Source of the DNA: Peredibacter starrii
Lineage (GTDB): Bacteria > Bdellovibrionota > Bacteriovoracia > Bacteriovoracales > Bacteriovoracaceae
Direction of reading: 5' to 3'
DNA length: 64,000 bases
NCBI RefSeq assembly: GCF_034259205.1
Contig: NZ_CP139487.1
Span: forward strand, 1,798,001-1,862,000
A program made the position numbers and the translations under genes. The stretch's first letter is position 1. Each line of letters starts with the position of its first letter. The notes under the pieces are model-generated. The model was not told where the DNA came from. It was given only the letters and a program-made list of their open reading frames with translations, and did no database searches. Below, piece by piece: positions 7,807-16,391 of this stretch.

Positions 7807-9683
7807 AATCAAATGAAGACTCGAAATTAAAACTGGGCATGGGCCTGGCCGCCCTTGGCGTTGTTTACGGTGACATCGGAACCAGTCCGCTTTACGCGTT
7901 CAAAGAATCTTTCCACCACACTCACGATCTTCTGGTAAATACCACGAACGTTTACGGGATTCTTTCCCTGATCTTTTGGTCACTCATCTCGGTGGTGTCG
8001 ATTAAGTATCTGGTGTTTATTGTTCGTGCTGATAACCAGGGAGAGGGTGGAGTTCTGGCACTAACGGCCCTGCTCCAAAATCTTTCGATTAAATCTAAAA
8101 ACCTTCTGAAGGTTTTGACTCTGTTTGGTATTTTTGGAACGGCACTTTTATATGGTGACGGGATGATTACGCCGGCGATCTCAGTACTTTCCGCTGTTGA
8201 AGGTCTGGAGTTCATTACCCCGGCCCTGCATTCTTATATCATTCCAATAACGATCGTGATTCTGATTGCGCTCTTTTCGATTCAACGGCATGGTACGGCC
8301 GTCGTCGGTAAAATTTTTGGTCCTCTGACTCTTACCTGGTTCATTATCATTGGTATCCTGGGGATTTATCAAATCACCAAGGACCCTTCGATTCTTCAAG
8401 CAGTGAATCCCTATTACGCGATAAAGTTCTTTCACGTAAATGCCTTTAAAGGTTTTACTGTACTTGGATCGGTCTTCCTCTGTGTGACCGGTGGTGAGGC
8501 CCTCTATTCGGATCTAGGTCACTTTGGTAAGGGTCCCATTCGCCTTGCCTGGTTCGCAGTGGTCCTTCCTTGTTTGATTCTTTGTTACTTTGGACAAGGT
8601 GCTCTGATCCTTCAAAATCCAGAGGCAGTGAAGAACCCTTTCTATTTAATGGCCCCTGAATGGGCCCTGATTCCACTTGTGGTCATGGCGACTCTTTCTA
8701 CATGCATTGCCTCACAGGCCCTTATTACGGGTGTTTTTTCACTAACCATGCAGGCAGTTCAACTTCAGTACATCCCACGTGTAACGATTGATCACACTTC
8801 CGAAGAAGAGTTTGGTCAGATTTATGTGAGAACGGTTAATTTCCTTCTCATGATTGCTTGTATTGTCCTGGTGTTAACTTTTAAATCATCAAGTAACCTT
8901 GCTGCGGCCTACGGTATTGCCGTAACAACCACCATGGTTATCACCACGATACTTTTCTACTTTGTGGCCAGATACGCCTGGAACTGGTCGCCACTGGTGG
9001 CATTGCCGCTTTGTGCTTTCTTCCTTGTGATTGAAGGCTCATTCTTTGGCGCGAACTTACTTAAGGTCCTTCACGGTGGTTGGTTCCCGCTTCTTGTGGG
9101 GATCATTCTTTATACTCTGATGACGACGTGGAACCGCGGACGTCAGATTCTGGCCGAGCGTATGCTCGAGTTTATTATGCCGCTTCCGGATTTCTTAACT
9201 GAGATTCGTACTAAGAGGCCGGTACGTGTCCCAGGAGTCGCGATTTATATGTCCGGGCATCCTCAATACGTGCCACCGACACTTTATCAAAGCTACCGTC
9301 ACTTTAATTGCATTCACGAGCACTTGGTGTTCCTATCGGTCCATACTTCAGATATTCCTCACGTGCCGGTTTCAAACCGTGTGAAGCTTCAGGACATTGG
9401 CCCGAACATTTATCGAATTGCCATTGAGTATGGTTTCATGGATCTGCCAAACGTTCCCCATGATCTTCAGAATCTGGTACTTGCTCATAATCTGACGCTA
9501 AAGCCGTTTGAGTCGACCTATTTTCTGGGTCGTGAGCATTTGATTGCCACTGAGAGAAAGGGAATGATGCTTTGGCGTGAGAGACTTTTCGCGGTGATGT
9601 CGAGAAACGCTCAACCTGCGACTCGCTTCTTCCAACTTCCGCGTGAGCGAGTAGTTGAGATTGGTTCAGTGATCGAGCTTTAA
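7803..9683 (+). CDS. kup: Kup-type low-affinity K+ transporter
   Basis: 626 aa, the normal length for KUP/HAK/KT transporters. The diagnostic first helix GVVYGDIGTSPLYAFKESF, then GEGGVLALTALLQ, TPAISVLSAVEGLE and GGEALYSDLGHFGKGPIRLAW are all present. About 12 transmembrane helices occupy residues 10-440 and a cytoplasmic C-terminal domain follows. It imports potassium with H+ across the inner membrane. It is translationally coupled to the polysaccharide deacetylase through an ATGA overlap, an unusual pairing with no obvious functional logic. A strong terminator follows the stop codon. Confidence 0.95.
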   Translation: MKSNEDSKLKLGMGLAALGVVYGDIGTSPLYAFKESFHHTHDLLVNTTNVYGILSLIFWSLISVVSIKYLVFIVRADNQGEGGVLALTALLQNLSIKSKNLLKVLTLFGIFGTALLYGDGMITPAISVLSAVEGLEFITPALHSYIIPITIVILIALFSIQRHGTAVVGKIFGPLTLTWFIIIGILGIYQITKDPSILQAVNPYYAIKFFHVNAFKGFTVLGSVFLCVTGGEALYSDLGHFGKGPIRLAWFAVVLPCLILCYFGQGALILQNPEAVKNPFYLMAPEWALIPLVVMATLSTCIASQALITGVFSLTMQAVQLQYIPRVTIDHTSEEEFGQIYVRTVNFLLMIACIVLVLTFKSSSNLAAAYGIAVTTTMVITTILFYFVARYAWNWSPLVALPLCAFFLVIEGSFFGANLLKVLHGGWFPLLVGIILYTLMTTWNRGRQILAERMLEFIMPLPDFLTEIRTKRPVRVPGVAIYMSGHPQYVPPTLYQSYRHFNCIHEHLVFLSVHTSDIPHVPVSNRVKLQDIGPNIYRIAIEYGFMDLPNVPHDLQNLVLAHNLTLKPFESTYFLGREHLIATERKGMMLWRERLFAVMSRNAQPATRFFQLPRERVVEIGSVIEL

Positions 9684-9694
9684 TTCTGTTCCAT

Positions 9695-9725
9695 AAAAAA
9701 AGGCCACCCAATGGGGTGGCCTTTT
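9695..9725. terminator. Bidirectional intrinsic terminator between kup and the met-zincin gene
   Basis: The perfect 9-bp GC-rich stem AGGCCACCC/GGGTGGCCT (9701-9709 with 9714-9722) has a 4-nt loop, and is flanked by an A-run on the left and a T-run on the right. It can therefore terminate the convergent genes on both strands. Confidence 0.9.
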
Positions 9726-9736
9726 CATTTTGATTA

Positions 9737-11998
9737 CTATTTACAGCTTAGTTGTTCAGCAGTGTAAAGCTCAAAGCTTGAAGCTTTTGTTGCGACTACT
9801 TTAAGAACCGCATCCAGGTTGTCCTGAGCAAGTTTCTGAGCTTCCGCTGATTCTTTAGCGTTAATCAGGTCAGAAAGTTTAGTGCTACAAAGACGTTTCT
9901 TAATGCGAGTAAGAACGTAGGCCTTCACTTCTTCTTTTGTTTCAGGACGGTCAAACTTACCGAAGAAGTTTGTCCAACTATCGGCCGTTCTTTCTGCACT
10001 TAGAGCATATGCATACATTCCAGAGATCGCCTCATCAAGCTGGGCCGCAACCTCTTCAACTTTCCAAACCGGAGCAGCGTTTGATTTTGTATCAAGTACA
10101 AGATCTAGTACGCGGTTAATGCGTGATTCCCAGAAAGAGAACGGGTCACTTGTAGCATCTGACTTCGAACACTCAGGAGACTTAAACTGCATTGAAAGCT
10201 TATCGTAACCCTGGTCTTCATCAGTACAGAACCAATCTTTATGCTTAGGAGTTACACCTTTATATCCATAAGCGATCGCCATGCGGTCATATGAACCAAT
10301 TGTGTTGAGGTAACGGAAACCACGGCCTAGATATTCCATCACTGAACGTGATACTGAACCTTCTTCACCATTTTCAACTGCGCCTAGGTTACCTTTAAAG
10401 TTGTGACGAAGACCTAGGTTGTGACCAACTTCGTGGGCCACGATCTCAAGCATATAACCTTCCATATAGGTCTCATATGTCATGCCGGCCGGAACAACTT
10501 CGAAGTGACCTTTAACGATAGGATCTTCAAGGTGGCTGCGTTGTGAGTGAACAGTCATCTCTAGGGCCTTACCCAGTTTCAATTTGAACTGAGTTTGAGT
10601 GCGCTTACTAAGTTCTTTCTGAGCGGCCACATTAAAGGCCTTTGTAAGTTCATTGGCCTTGCGAGTTTCACCTTGAGCAAGAAGTGCATTGATCTTCTTC
10701 GATTCAGCAAACCACTTAGAGTAAAGTTCAACAATCGTTGGACCTTGTACCAGAACGTTCGCTGACAGAGTTTCACCAGTGTGTTGGTTCGCGATTGATG
10801 GCCCTAGCCCTCCGTAACCAGCTTTGTTTTCAAGGTCCCACTCGATGATGTTGTAACGAATGTCACCCGGGATCAGCTGCTCTGAGCGAGGGTCATCCTT
10901 ATCAATGAACTCGTAGCTAATGAGGTCTTTACCAATAGTGTTTCTAAATTCTACGTTCCATGAATCCATGGCTCGGGCGAATGTTCCTTTAAATTCAGCT
11001 GGAACGTTCTTGATATAGTACTTAACGGGAGCGGCCGCAGTTCCGTTTGATGTCGTCGAGAAACGAGTGATCTTTTCATTGGCACTTCTTGAAGTACCGA
11101 AGAAACCAACACCTTCTGCCGCCGAACGAGAAACGAAGGCAGGGTTGAAGGCCGATCCAAGTTTAAGATACCAACGAGTCGTGAAGTCTGTGGTCTTAAT
11201 CGATGTATCTGATGGATCCGCTTTTACCGGAATCATTTTTGTTTTGATATCAAACACCAGGGTCTTTAGATCATAATCAACTTCAGTTGTTTCTGAAGAG
11301 ATCGCCTTAAGCTCAGTGTACTCACCAGTTGGATCAAGCATTGAGATCAGGTCCAGCTCACGACCGATGGCCGAAAGATCCAGGATCAACATGCCCGCTT
11401 CCTGGTTAAAACCAACGATAGGAATGCTTAGAAGTGCATTTGGTTCAGTGTCTTCAGTACACTTGGCCGAACAACCAACTAGAGTCAGTGCCGGGTTACC
11501 ATCAGGCAAGCGAGAGATAAGGGTACGAACGTGAATTGGTGAAAGGTCAGTAAGCTTTAACCCACCAAGATTTTCATTTTCTTTATCAGTGACCTTTGTG
11601 ATGACACCACCAAAAATATTCTGCTCACCAATCATACCGATCGGGAAACCTACATAAAGAGTGTTCTCGTTAGCAACTTTCATCATCTTGCGAGATTTCT
11701 GAATACTGTCAGCTGACTTAGGAGCATCCGGAAGATTATTAAGGACCGAAAGGGTCTTTGGGTTAGAGATGGAAAGGATCGACTTACTGAGGGCCATCTC
11801 TTTAAGTTGGGCCTCGTTAATGACCTGAAGTTCAACGTTTTCATCACCAATAATCTGGTTAACGTTTTGAGAATCATTAGTTACGCGATTTGATTTATTT
11901 TTTTTAGACTTAGCTTGAAAAACACTGTCTACATTACAGGCAGATGCTAGAAGGGCCAACGCAGAGACAGCAATAAGAGACGATTTCATTTTCTTCAC
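9737..11998 (-). CDS. Met-zincin-type zinc metalloprotease lipoprotein
   Basis: 753 aa if started at GTG 11998, which has GGAG 6 nt upstream; GTG 12004 and ATG 11989 are alternatives. The N-terminus MKKMKSSLIAVSALALLASAC ends in a lipobox (LASAC), so it is a lipoprotein. The zinc site is HEVGHNLGLRH (His522, Glu523, His526, His532), the HExxHxxGxxH pattern of metzincins. It is followed by NFKGN and the Met-turn region SVMEYLGRG. This resembles the met-zincin (DUF4953/DUF5117-type) family more than MMPs or astacins. About 500 residues precede the catalytic site. It is expected to degrade proteins at the cell surface or in the periplasm. Transcription ends at the shared terminator with kup. Confidence 0.85.
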   Translation of the reverse strand: MKKMKSSLIAVSALALLASACNVDSVFQAKSKKNKSNRVTNDSQNVNQIIGDENVELQVINEAQLKEMALSKSILSISNPKTLSVLNNLPDAPKSADSIQKSRKMMKVANENTLYVGFPIGMIGEQNIFGGVITKVTDKENENLGGLKLTDLSPIHVRTLISRLPDGNPALTLVGCSAKCTEDTEPNALLSIPIVGFNQEAGMLILDLSAIGRELDLISMLDPTGEYTELKAISSETTEVDYDLKTLVFDIKTKMIPVKADPSDTSIKTTDFTTRWYLKLGSAFNPAFVSRSAAEGVGFFGTSRSANEKITRFSTTSNGTAAAPVKYYIKNVPAEFKGTFARAMDSWNVEFRNTIGKDLISYEFIDKDDPRSEQLIPGDIRYNIIEWDLENKAGYGGLGPSIANQHTGETLSANVLVQGPTIVELYSKWFAESKKINALLAQGETRKANELTKAFNVAAQKELSKRTQTQFKLKLGKALEMTVHSQRSHLEDPIVKGHFEVVPAGMTYETYMEGYMLEIVAHEVGHNLGLRHNFKGNLGAVENGEEGSVSRSVMEYLGRGFRYLNTIGSYDRMAIAYGYKGVTPKHKDWFCTDEDQGYDKLSMQFKSPECSKSDATSDPFSFWESRINRVLDLVLDTKSNAAPVWKVEEVAAQLDEAISGMYAYALSAERTADSWTNFFGKFDRPETKEEVKAYVLTRIKKRLCSTKLSDLINAKESAEAQKLAQDNLDAVLKVVATKASSFELYTAEQLSCK

Positions 11999-12034
11999 AC
12001 ACACTCCGATGTTTTGTTGAGCACGGGGATCATA

Positions 12035-12046
12035 CCTAAATTTAGG
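12035..12046. promoter_or_regulatory. 12-bp perfect palindrome in the divergent promoter region
   Basis: CCTAAATTTAGG lies directly upstream of a -10-like TATGAT (complement of 12029-12034) on the metalloprotease strand. It would fall in the promoter spacer, a classical operator position. The regulator is unknown. Confidence 0.35.
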
Positions 12047-12124
12047 GTCAAGACGGAAAGCTTAGAAAAACTTACACGATTATTTATTTTTAATAGTAAT
12101 CAGGGGATTAGGGTGTCTAATTTT

Positions 12125-12183
12125 TTGACAGTCTTAGAAGAATCTTCAATCTTACCACTCACTGATCCTTATTTATCTATAAT
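12125..12183 (+). promoter_or_regulatory. Promoter elements upstream of the PLD-like gene
   Basis: A perfect TTGACA (12125-12130) has only a weak -10 (AATCTT) at 17 nt. A perfect TATAAT (12178-12183) ends 7 nt before ATG 12191 but has no good -35. The second element suggests a leaderless start; the first a conventional leader. Neither is decisive. Confidence 0.3.
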
Positions 12184-12190
12184 GAGGCCC

Positions 12191-13612
12191 ATGAAATATC
12201 TTTTTACCTTACTTCTTCTTGGTTCACTAAGCGTTTCTGCTATAGCAGAAGATAAAGATACCCTTTGGGAGAAGTTCGCTCGTTATACGATGCTGGCCGA
12301 CTCAATGGTAAAGGGAAGTCTCGATAGTCGTGGTCTTACCTTTGATACTTTATTTCAACCTAACGTCTCTACATGGACCTCCATCGCTAAAGAAATCGAT
12401 GATGCTTTAAAGAACGCTTCTTGTAAGAATGTGGACTGTGGTGATTATGAAACAGATTTTACTTTCATCACGAATTCGGCCATCTCTTCTGCTGATCACT
12501 TTGAGATCCTTGAAAATAAACGCTCTTTTGAACTTCGCCGGGAACTGATTAATAATGCTCAGTCGAGCATCCATGTTCTGGTCTGGGCGGTTTATGACGA
12601 TGAAACCGGTAAAGAGTTCGAGCAACTTCTGTATAGTGCGCTTGAGAGAAACCCTGAAATGGACATTCGTGTAATCGTGGACGGGAATATTGCCAATATG
12701 AAAGGCAAGAAGCTGCTCAAGCGCATGGAGAAAAACACGAGAGGGAAAATTAAGGTCATCCGCTGGAAAAGTAAAAAATATCGCGCCAATGGAAACCATA
12801 GAAAGCTCATGATCGTGGATAAGAAACATGTGATTGTGGGTGGAATGAATATTGGAAACAACTATTCTCATATGGGCGAGGACTCTGAGTGGAGAGATCT
12901 TGATCTCTATATCAGAGGGGACGCTTCAGGCCTGTCAGCGGATAATCGTTTTGTCGATGTCTGGAACAAGCAGCTGGATGAGTTCAAAAAGCTCCGTAGA
13001 AACCTTGATTATATGTTACCTGACTATACCGACAGACCTGCTGGTCGTGTTCCTGTCACATTTGTGGATCAGCATCCTGGCTCTGCCATCAAGAACGCTT
13101 ATCATAACATCCATACTGGAGTGGTGAAGCTTCTGCGTGATGCTCAGGAAACAGTTGATATTGAAAATGCCTATTTCATCATGGATCCGGTAATTAGAAA
13201 GGAACTTGAGAACCTCATTAAAAGAGGTGTTAAGGTCCGTATTTATACCAATTCCAAGACCAGTGTGGATGAGGGACTGGTGAGAATGTCGATCATGCAC
13301 AGTGCTCGAGGTGCCGCCGATATGGGGGCCTTGATTTATCTCAAGAAAGGTCATGAGACCCTTCACTCTAAGTATATGATTGTTGATAAAAAGATCAGTA
13401 TGATTGGAAGTTTCAACTTACATCCCAGATCCCTTCGCTTTGATGCTGAGAACGTGGCGGTAATCTTCGATAAAAACCTCTCAGAGCAGCTAACGGAGCA
13501 TTTCGAGACGGGGATTCAAGAGGCGATTCATTTCGAGCGTCCTGAGGAATATGAAGTGGACTGGGATCTCATGGGCATCCTAACTAAAAGCTTTTATTTC
13601 GACTTCTTGTAG
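12191..13612 (+). CDS. Secreted phospholipase D-like protein (two HKD motifs)
   Basis: 473 aa from ATG 12191, where a signal peptide starts (MKYLFTLLLLGSLSVSAIA). The open frame extends 59 codons further upstream, but without an SD or coding character. Two HxKxxxxD motifs form the PLD active site: HRKLMIVD (His203, Lys205, Asp210) and HSKYMIVD (His392, Lys394, Asp399), each followed by a glycine/serine-rich strand (VGGMNIG and IGSFNLHPRS). The layout matches the PLDc_2/cardiolipin-synthase-like superfamily, but the predicted export points to a periplasmic or secreted phosphodiesterase, transphosphatidylase or nuclease. In a predator it could attack prey phospholipid (inference). It is divergently transcribed from the metalloprotease. 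Confidence 0.87.
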   Translation: MKYLFTLLLLGSLSVSAIAEDKDTLWEKFARYTMLADSMVKGSLDSRGLTFDTLFQPNVSTWTSIAKEIDDALKNASCKNVDCGDYETDFTFITNSAISSADHFEILENKRSFELRRELINNAQSSIHVLVWAVYDDETGKEFEQLLYSALERNPEMDIRVIVDGNIANMKGKKLLKRMEKNTRGKIKVIRWKSKKYRANGNHRKLMIVDKKHVIVGGMNIGNNYSHMGEDSEWRDLDLYIRGDASGLSADNRFVDVWNKQLDEFKKLRRNLDYMLPDYTDRPAGRVPVTFVDQHPGSAIKNAYHNIHTGVVKLLRDAQETVDIENAYFIMDPVIRKELENLIKRGVKVRIYTNSKTSVDEGLVRMSIMHSARGAADMGALIYLKKGHETLHSKYMIVDKKISMIGSFNLHPRSLRFDAENVAVIFDKNLSEQLTEHFETGIQEAIHFERPEEYEVDWDLMGILTKSFYFDFL

Positions 13613-13683
13613 ACAACCTTAAGGGGCCTATAAGATTTCTTGAATAATTAAGGTTGGAATATATTCGGCCCGATACCACTCTT

Positions 13684-13944
13684 ATGAAAGATAATCGTTG
13701 TTTTGTATGTAAGTTTCATCAAGAGCAGACCGAATGTACTACCCATGATCAAATTTTTGATGGGAAAGGTAATTCGAAAACGCTTCCACTTTGTTACAAC
13801 CACTCAGTTGAACTTTATAAAACGGGACAGAAAAACTTTCTGCAAAAACACCGTAGCATTTTCTTAGGAAATTTTGGTTTTGAAGGGGATTTAGATTTAA
13901 TGAACTATTTCCAGACGGAACCAAAATACAGGGCCTGGACTTAA
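13684..13944 (+). CDS. Small Cys/His-rich protein, possible zinc-binding
   Basis: 86 aa from ATG 13684; an in-frame TTG at 13654 is less likely. CFVCKFH near the N-terminus and LCYNHSVELYKTG in the middle give a CxxC...CxxH-like set of ligands, suggesting a small treble-clef or zinc-ribbon fold. There is no signal peptide, so it is cytoplasmic. There is no strong SD. The stop codon lies in a hairpin shared with the convergent lipoprotein gene. Family not recognised; it is short enough that expression should be confirmed. Confidence 0.6.
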   Translation: MKDNRCFVCKFHQEQTECTTHDQIFDGKGNSKTLPLCYNHSVELYKTGQKNFLQKHRSIFLGNFGFEGDLDLMNYFQTEPKYRAWT

Positions 13945-13954
13945 ATCCAGGCCC
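13931..13954. terminator. GC-rich hairpin between convergent genes
   Basis: GGGCCTGGA (13931-13939) pairs perfectly with 13946-13954 around a 6-nt loop that contains the upstream stop codon. No T-run follows on the plus strand, so it may act as a 3'-end stabiliser or a weak terminator. Confidence 0.5.
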
Positions 13955-13962
13955 GATAGATC

Positions 13963-14259
13963 TTAATCTTCCATTCTCATTTCGTCTTTTACTTTACCTT
14001 TAGCATCGTCATATTCTTGTTTTACATCAAGCTCTTCTTTCTCAACGTCTTTTTGTTCATCACGGACGTCCTGCATTTCCTCATTTACATCCTCTTGTTC
14101 TTCACGGATGTCTTCGTTAGCTTCATCTGAGATTTGGTCAGCACGAGATTCCTCTCTTTGAATGTCACTTCCTGTGGTGCTTTTGTTTTCGCTACGGTTA
14201 CAACCGATAGAGAACACCATTAGAGAGATGAGAGACATAATTAGCATTAACGTTTTCAT
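13963..14259 (-). CDS. Small highly charged coiled-coil lipoprotein
   Basis: 98 aa. ATG 14259 has AAGGAG upstream. The signal MKTLMLIMSLISLMVFSIGC ends in a lipobox with Cys20. The mature chain is almost entirely Glu/Asp/Lys/Gln. It contains a run of exact heptads in which Asp-Val recurs every seven residues (EDV, QDV, KDV, LDV), then DDA. This predicts a long amphipathic alpha helix or coiled coil, reminiscent in size and style of Lpp-like or spacer lipoproteins, although no known family is matched. It probably forms rods anchored in the outer or inner membrane (inference). A similar charged small secreted protein lies at 15885-16136. Confidence 0.72.
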   Translation of the reverse strand: MKTLMLIMSLISLMVFSIGCNRSENKSTTGSDIQREESRADQISDEANEDIREEQEDVNEEMQDVRDEQKDVEKEELDVKQEYDDAKGKVKDEMRMED

Positions 14260-14429
14260 AAACCGCTCCTTGGTTAAGCATTATTCACTCTAAACGATAC
14301 GCTTTAGGTTATTAAACTTTAATGTCTCTCAAAATTCTAAGACCCACTAAGTCTGTCATTACCCAAGGAGTAATTAAGATTTCTGGGAGTAGTCGAAGTG
14401 CTAGCATCATTACTATCAGGAGGATGTTT

Positions 14430-14669
14430 ATGGGAAATACTCTCGAAATCATCTTAACAATCATCGCCATGAGTTTCTGGATTCTCTTCCCCATTGGGAT
14501 GTTCCTTTCAGTGAGTCGAGTTGATAAAAACACTGATCAAATCATTCGCTTAGAGCATCACGAGCAGTATTCGATGCCGGAATTCAAAACGCGCGCAAGA
14601 CCGGTTGTGCGTCATTTTGATTGGCATCACCCAATTCTGTATTTCCGTAATTGGCTGCATTACGAATAG
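14430..14669 (+). CDS. Small single-pass membrane protein
   Basis: 79 aa from ATG 14430. AGGAGG at 14418-14423 with a 6-nt gap fixes this start; the frame is open further upstream without support. Residues 5-27 are one hydrophobic helix (TLEIILTIIAMSFWILFPIG), leaving a 50-residue cytoplasmic or periplasmic tail rich in His, Arg and aromatic residues, ending HHPILYFRNWLHYE. Function unknown. It stands alone, 64 nt before the MRJP-like gene, and could share its transcript. Confidence 0.6.
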   Translation: MGNTLEIILTIIAMSFWILFPIGMFLSVSRVDKNTDQIIRLEHHEQYSMPEFKTRARPVVRHFDWHHPILYFRNWLHYE

Positions 14670-14733
14670 TCTCACTGCACATTGGACAATCGCGACCGTT
14701 TTCCTAGGATAACTCCACCATTGGAGGATTCTT

Positions 14734-15888
14734 ATGATAAAGGTCGCTTCTTTATTGCTTACTGGTTTTGTGATGGTTGGTTGCGCTTCAAAAAAAGAGC
14801 TGAAGGATTTTACCAGTAAGGACAAAGACCAATTGGTGCTTGATAAAAAAGTCGAAGGAACTCTTCCCACTGAAGTTCAACCTGAACTTCTTGAGATCGC
14901 TCAGTTCAGAGGAGTACAAGTCACAGGCATTGCCATCGCAAAAGACGGACGAATGTTTGCGAGTTTTCCTCGTTGGCGCTCGGACGTTCCTTTCTCTGTG
15001 GTAGAAATCATGCCGGATGGAACTCACAGACCATATCCTAATGAATCCTGGAACACGTGGAATGGGAAACCGGAAAAAAATCACTTTACTTGTGTTCAGT
15101 CTGTTCAGGTTCATGGGAACTCCCTCTACGTTTTAGATCCAAGTAGCCCGGAAATGAAGGAAGTTATAGGGAAGGCCAAGCTTTATGAATTTGATCTTGC
15201 GACCAATAAATTAAAGCGCACCTATGAATTTGATGAGACGGTGGCACCTAAGACCTCATATCTGAATGACCTACGAGTGGATGATGAGACCAAGAAAATT
15301 TTCATCACTGATTCCGGGATCGGCGGCATTGTTGTTCTGGATATGAAAACCGGTGAAGCGCGCCGCTTTCTGGATAAGCATCCTTCAACTAAATCTGAAA
15401 ACGTGACTTTAACGGTGGAGAAGAAAGAATTTCTAAAAGCAGATGGTGCCAAACCTCAGATCCATTCAGATGGAATCGCCTTATCTCCCGTTGATAATAA
15501 ACTCTACTACCATGCTCTAACTGGTTATACGCTTTACCGCGTACCGGTCGATGCTCTCGCTACATCAGCAAAAGATGAGACTCAGGTGATTAAGAAAGTA
15601 GAGAAGTTAGGAGTAACACCCGCTCCGGATGGAATGATTTTTGATAAGAATGGAAATCTCTATATGGCCGATCTCGAGCGAAATGCCGTGGCCTATCGAA
15701 CACCAAGTGGTGAGATGAAAATTCTGATTCAGGATGAAAGAATTAAATGGCCCGATACTTTTACCATTGATGCCCATAATAATCTCATCTTCACTGACTC
15801 TTTACTTCAGGACGCTCCTGCCGGGAAGCCAGTGGATGAGATGACTTTCAGAATTTATAAGGTGGCACTTCCGAAGTCCACTAATTAG
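14734..15888 (+). CDS. MRJP/yellow-like beta-propeller lipoprotein
   Basis: 384 aa lipoprotein: MIKVASLLLTGFVMVGC with a lipobox at Cys17; start ATG 14734 behind GGAGG. The mature domain has the hallmarks of the major royal jelly protein/yellow family, a six-bladed propeller: GVQVTGIAIAKDGRMFASFP, then RWRSDVPFSVVEI, YLNDLRVD, ITDSGIGGIVVLD, HSDGIALSP and DGMIFDKNGNLYMADL. Bacterial members are often annotated as L-dopachrome tautomerase-related, but their substrates are unknown; SMP-30/gluconolactonase is the nearest alternative fold. It is presumably periplasmic and membrane-anchored. The stop overlaps the convergent gene by 4 nt. Confidence 0.82.
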   Translation: MIKVASLLLTGFVMVGCASKKELKDFTSKDKDQLVLDKKVEGTLPTEVQPELLEIAQFRGVQVTGIAIAKDGRMFASFPRWRSDVPFSVVEIMPDGTHRPYPNESWNTWNGKPEKNHFTCVQSVQVHGNSLYVLDPSSPEMKEVIGKAKLYEFDLATNKLKRTYEFDETVAPKTSYLNDLRVDDETKKIFITDSGIGGIVVLDMKTGEARRFLDKHPSTKSENVTLTVEKKEFLKADGAKPQIHSDGIALSPVDNKLYYHALTGYTLYRVPVDALATSAKDETQVIKKVEKLGVTPAPDGMIFDKNGNLYMADLERNAVAYRTPSGEMKILIQDERIKWPDTFTIDAHNNLIFTDSLLQDAPAGKPVDEMTFRIYKVALPKSTN

Positions 15889-16136
15889 GGTTGATCCATT
15901 GTTTTCCGTTCATTCGGAAGTAACTTTGGATCAGAAAGCGGAACATCTTGATGTTTCTTTTCTTTCTCTAATTGTTTTTTTCTTTCATCCAGGGCCTCTT
16001 CCTGCTCTTCTATTTCGGCCTCTTCTTTTTGGATAGTATCCGGAGTCATATGGTTTTCATCCGGGACATATTCTCCAACGGCGAAGACGGTAGGAGTAAT
16101 TAATAGAGTAAGAATGCTTGATAGAAATAATTTCAT
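15885..16136 (-). CDS. Small secreted charged protein
   Basis: 83 aa from ATG 16136, which has AAGGAGG at the right distance and starts a signal peptide (MKLFLSSILTLLITPTVFA). The mature 64 residues are strongly charged, with an E/K/Q-rich stretch (AEIEEQEEALDERKKQLEKE) that should form a helix or coiled coil, then a Pro-rich tail. No cysteine follows the signal, so it is not a lipoprotein. Function unknown. Its 3' end overlaps the MRJP-like gene by 4 nt. Confidence 0.65.
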   Translation of the reverse strand: MKLFLSSILTLLITPTVFAVGEYVPDENHMTPDTIQKEEAEIEEQEEALDERKKQLEKEKKHQDVPLSDPKLLPNERKTMDQP

Positions 16137-16348
16137 TCCATCCTCCTTGGTTAAAATCATTTTAATCCTTATAAACATTACGTCCGCTGAAGTTGTACAA
16201 AAGTCGGCCATCTTCATTTTAAATTTTGAATCCATTATTTTTCATTCAGAACTCATGGGTGTAACTTAAAAGTAAGTTCAGGAGTGTGACTCAAGAGAAG
16301 TTGAAAAGCATCATTTGAAAAGCACAATGTAGAAATACATCTTGGACG

Positions 16349-16380
16349 AAATGGCCATCGTAAGATGGCCATTTATTTTT
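16349..16380 (+). terminator. Terminator-like hairpin immediately before the PDZ lipoprotein SD
   Basis: AAATGGCCATC (16349-16359) pairs perfectly with 16364-16374 over a GTAA loop and is followed by ATTTTT, ending where the GGAGG of the next gene begins (16381). No gene on the plus strand lies upstream, so this is either a leader attenuator or the end of an unannotated small RNA from the 16140-16350 region. Confidence 0.6.
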
Positions 16381-16391
16381 GGAGGTTACCC

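Noticed and set aside
12014-12190. 59-codon N-terminal extension of the PLD-like gene
   Set aside because: No SD or coding character, and the signal peptide begins at ATG 12191.
12407-12871. 154-codon minus-strand frame inside the PLD-like gene
   Set aside because: It lies antisense to both conserved blocks of a well-supported enzyme, with no SD or family resemblance.
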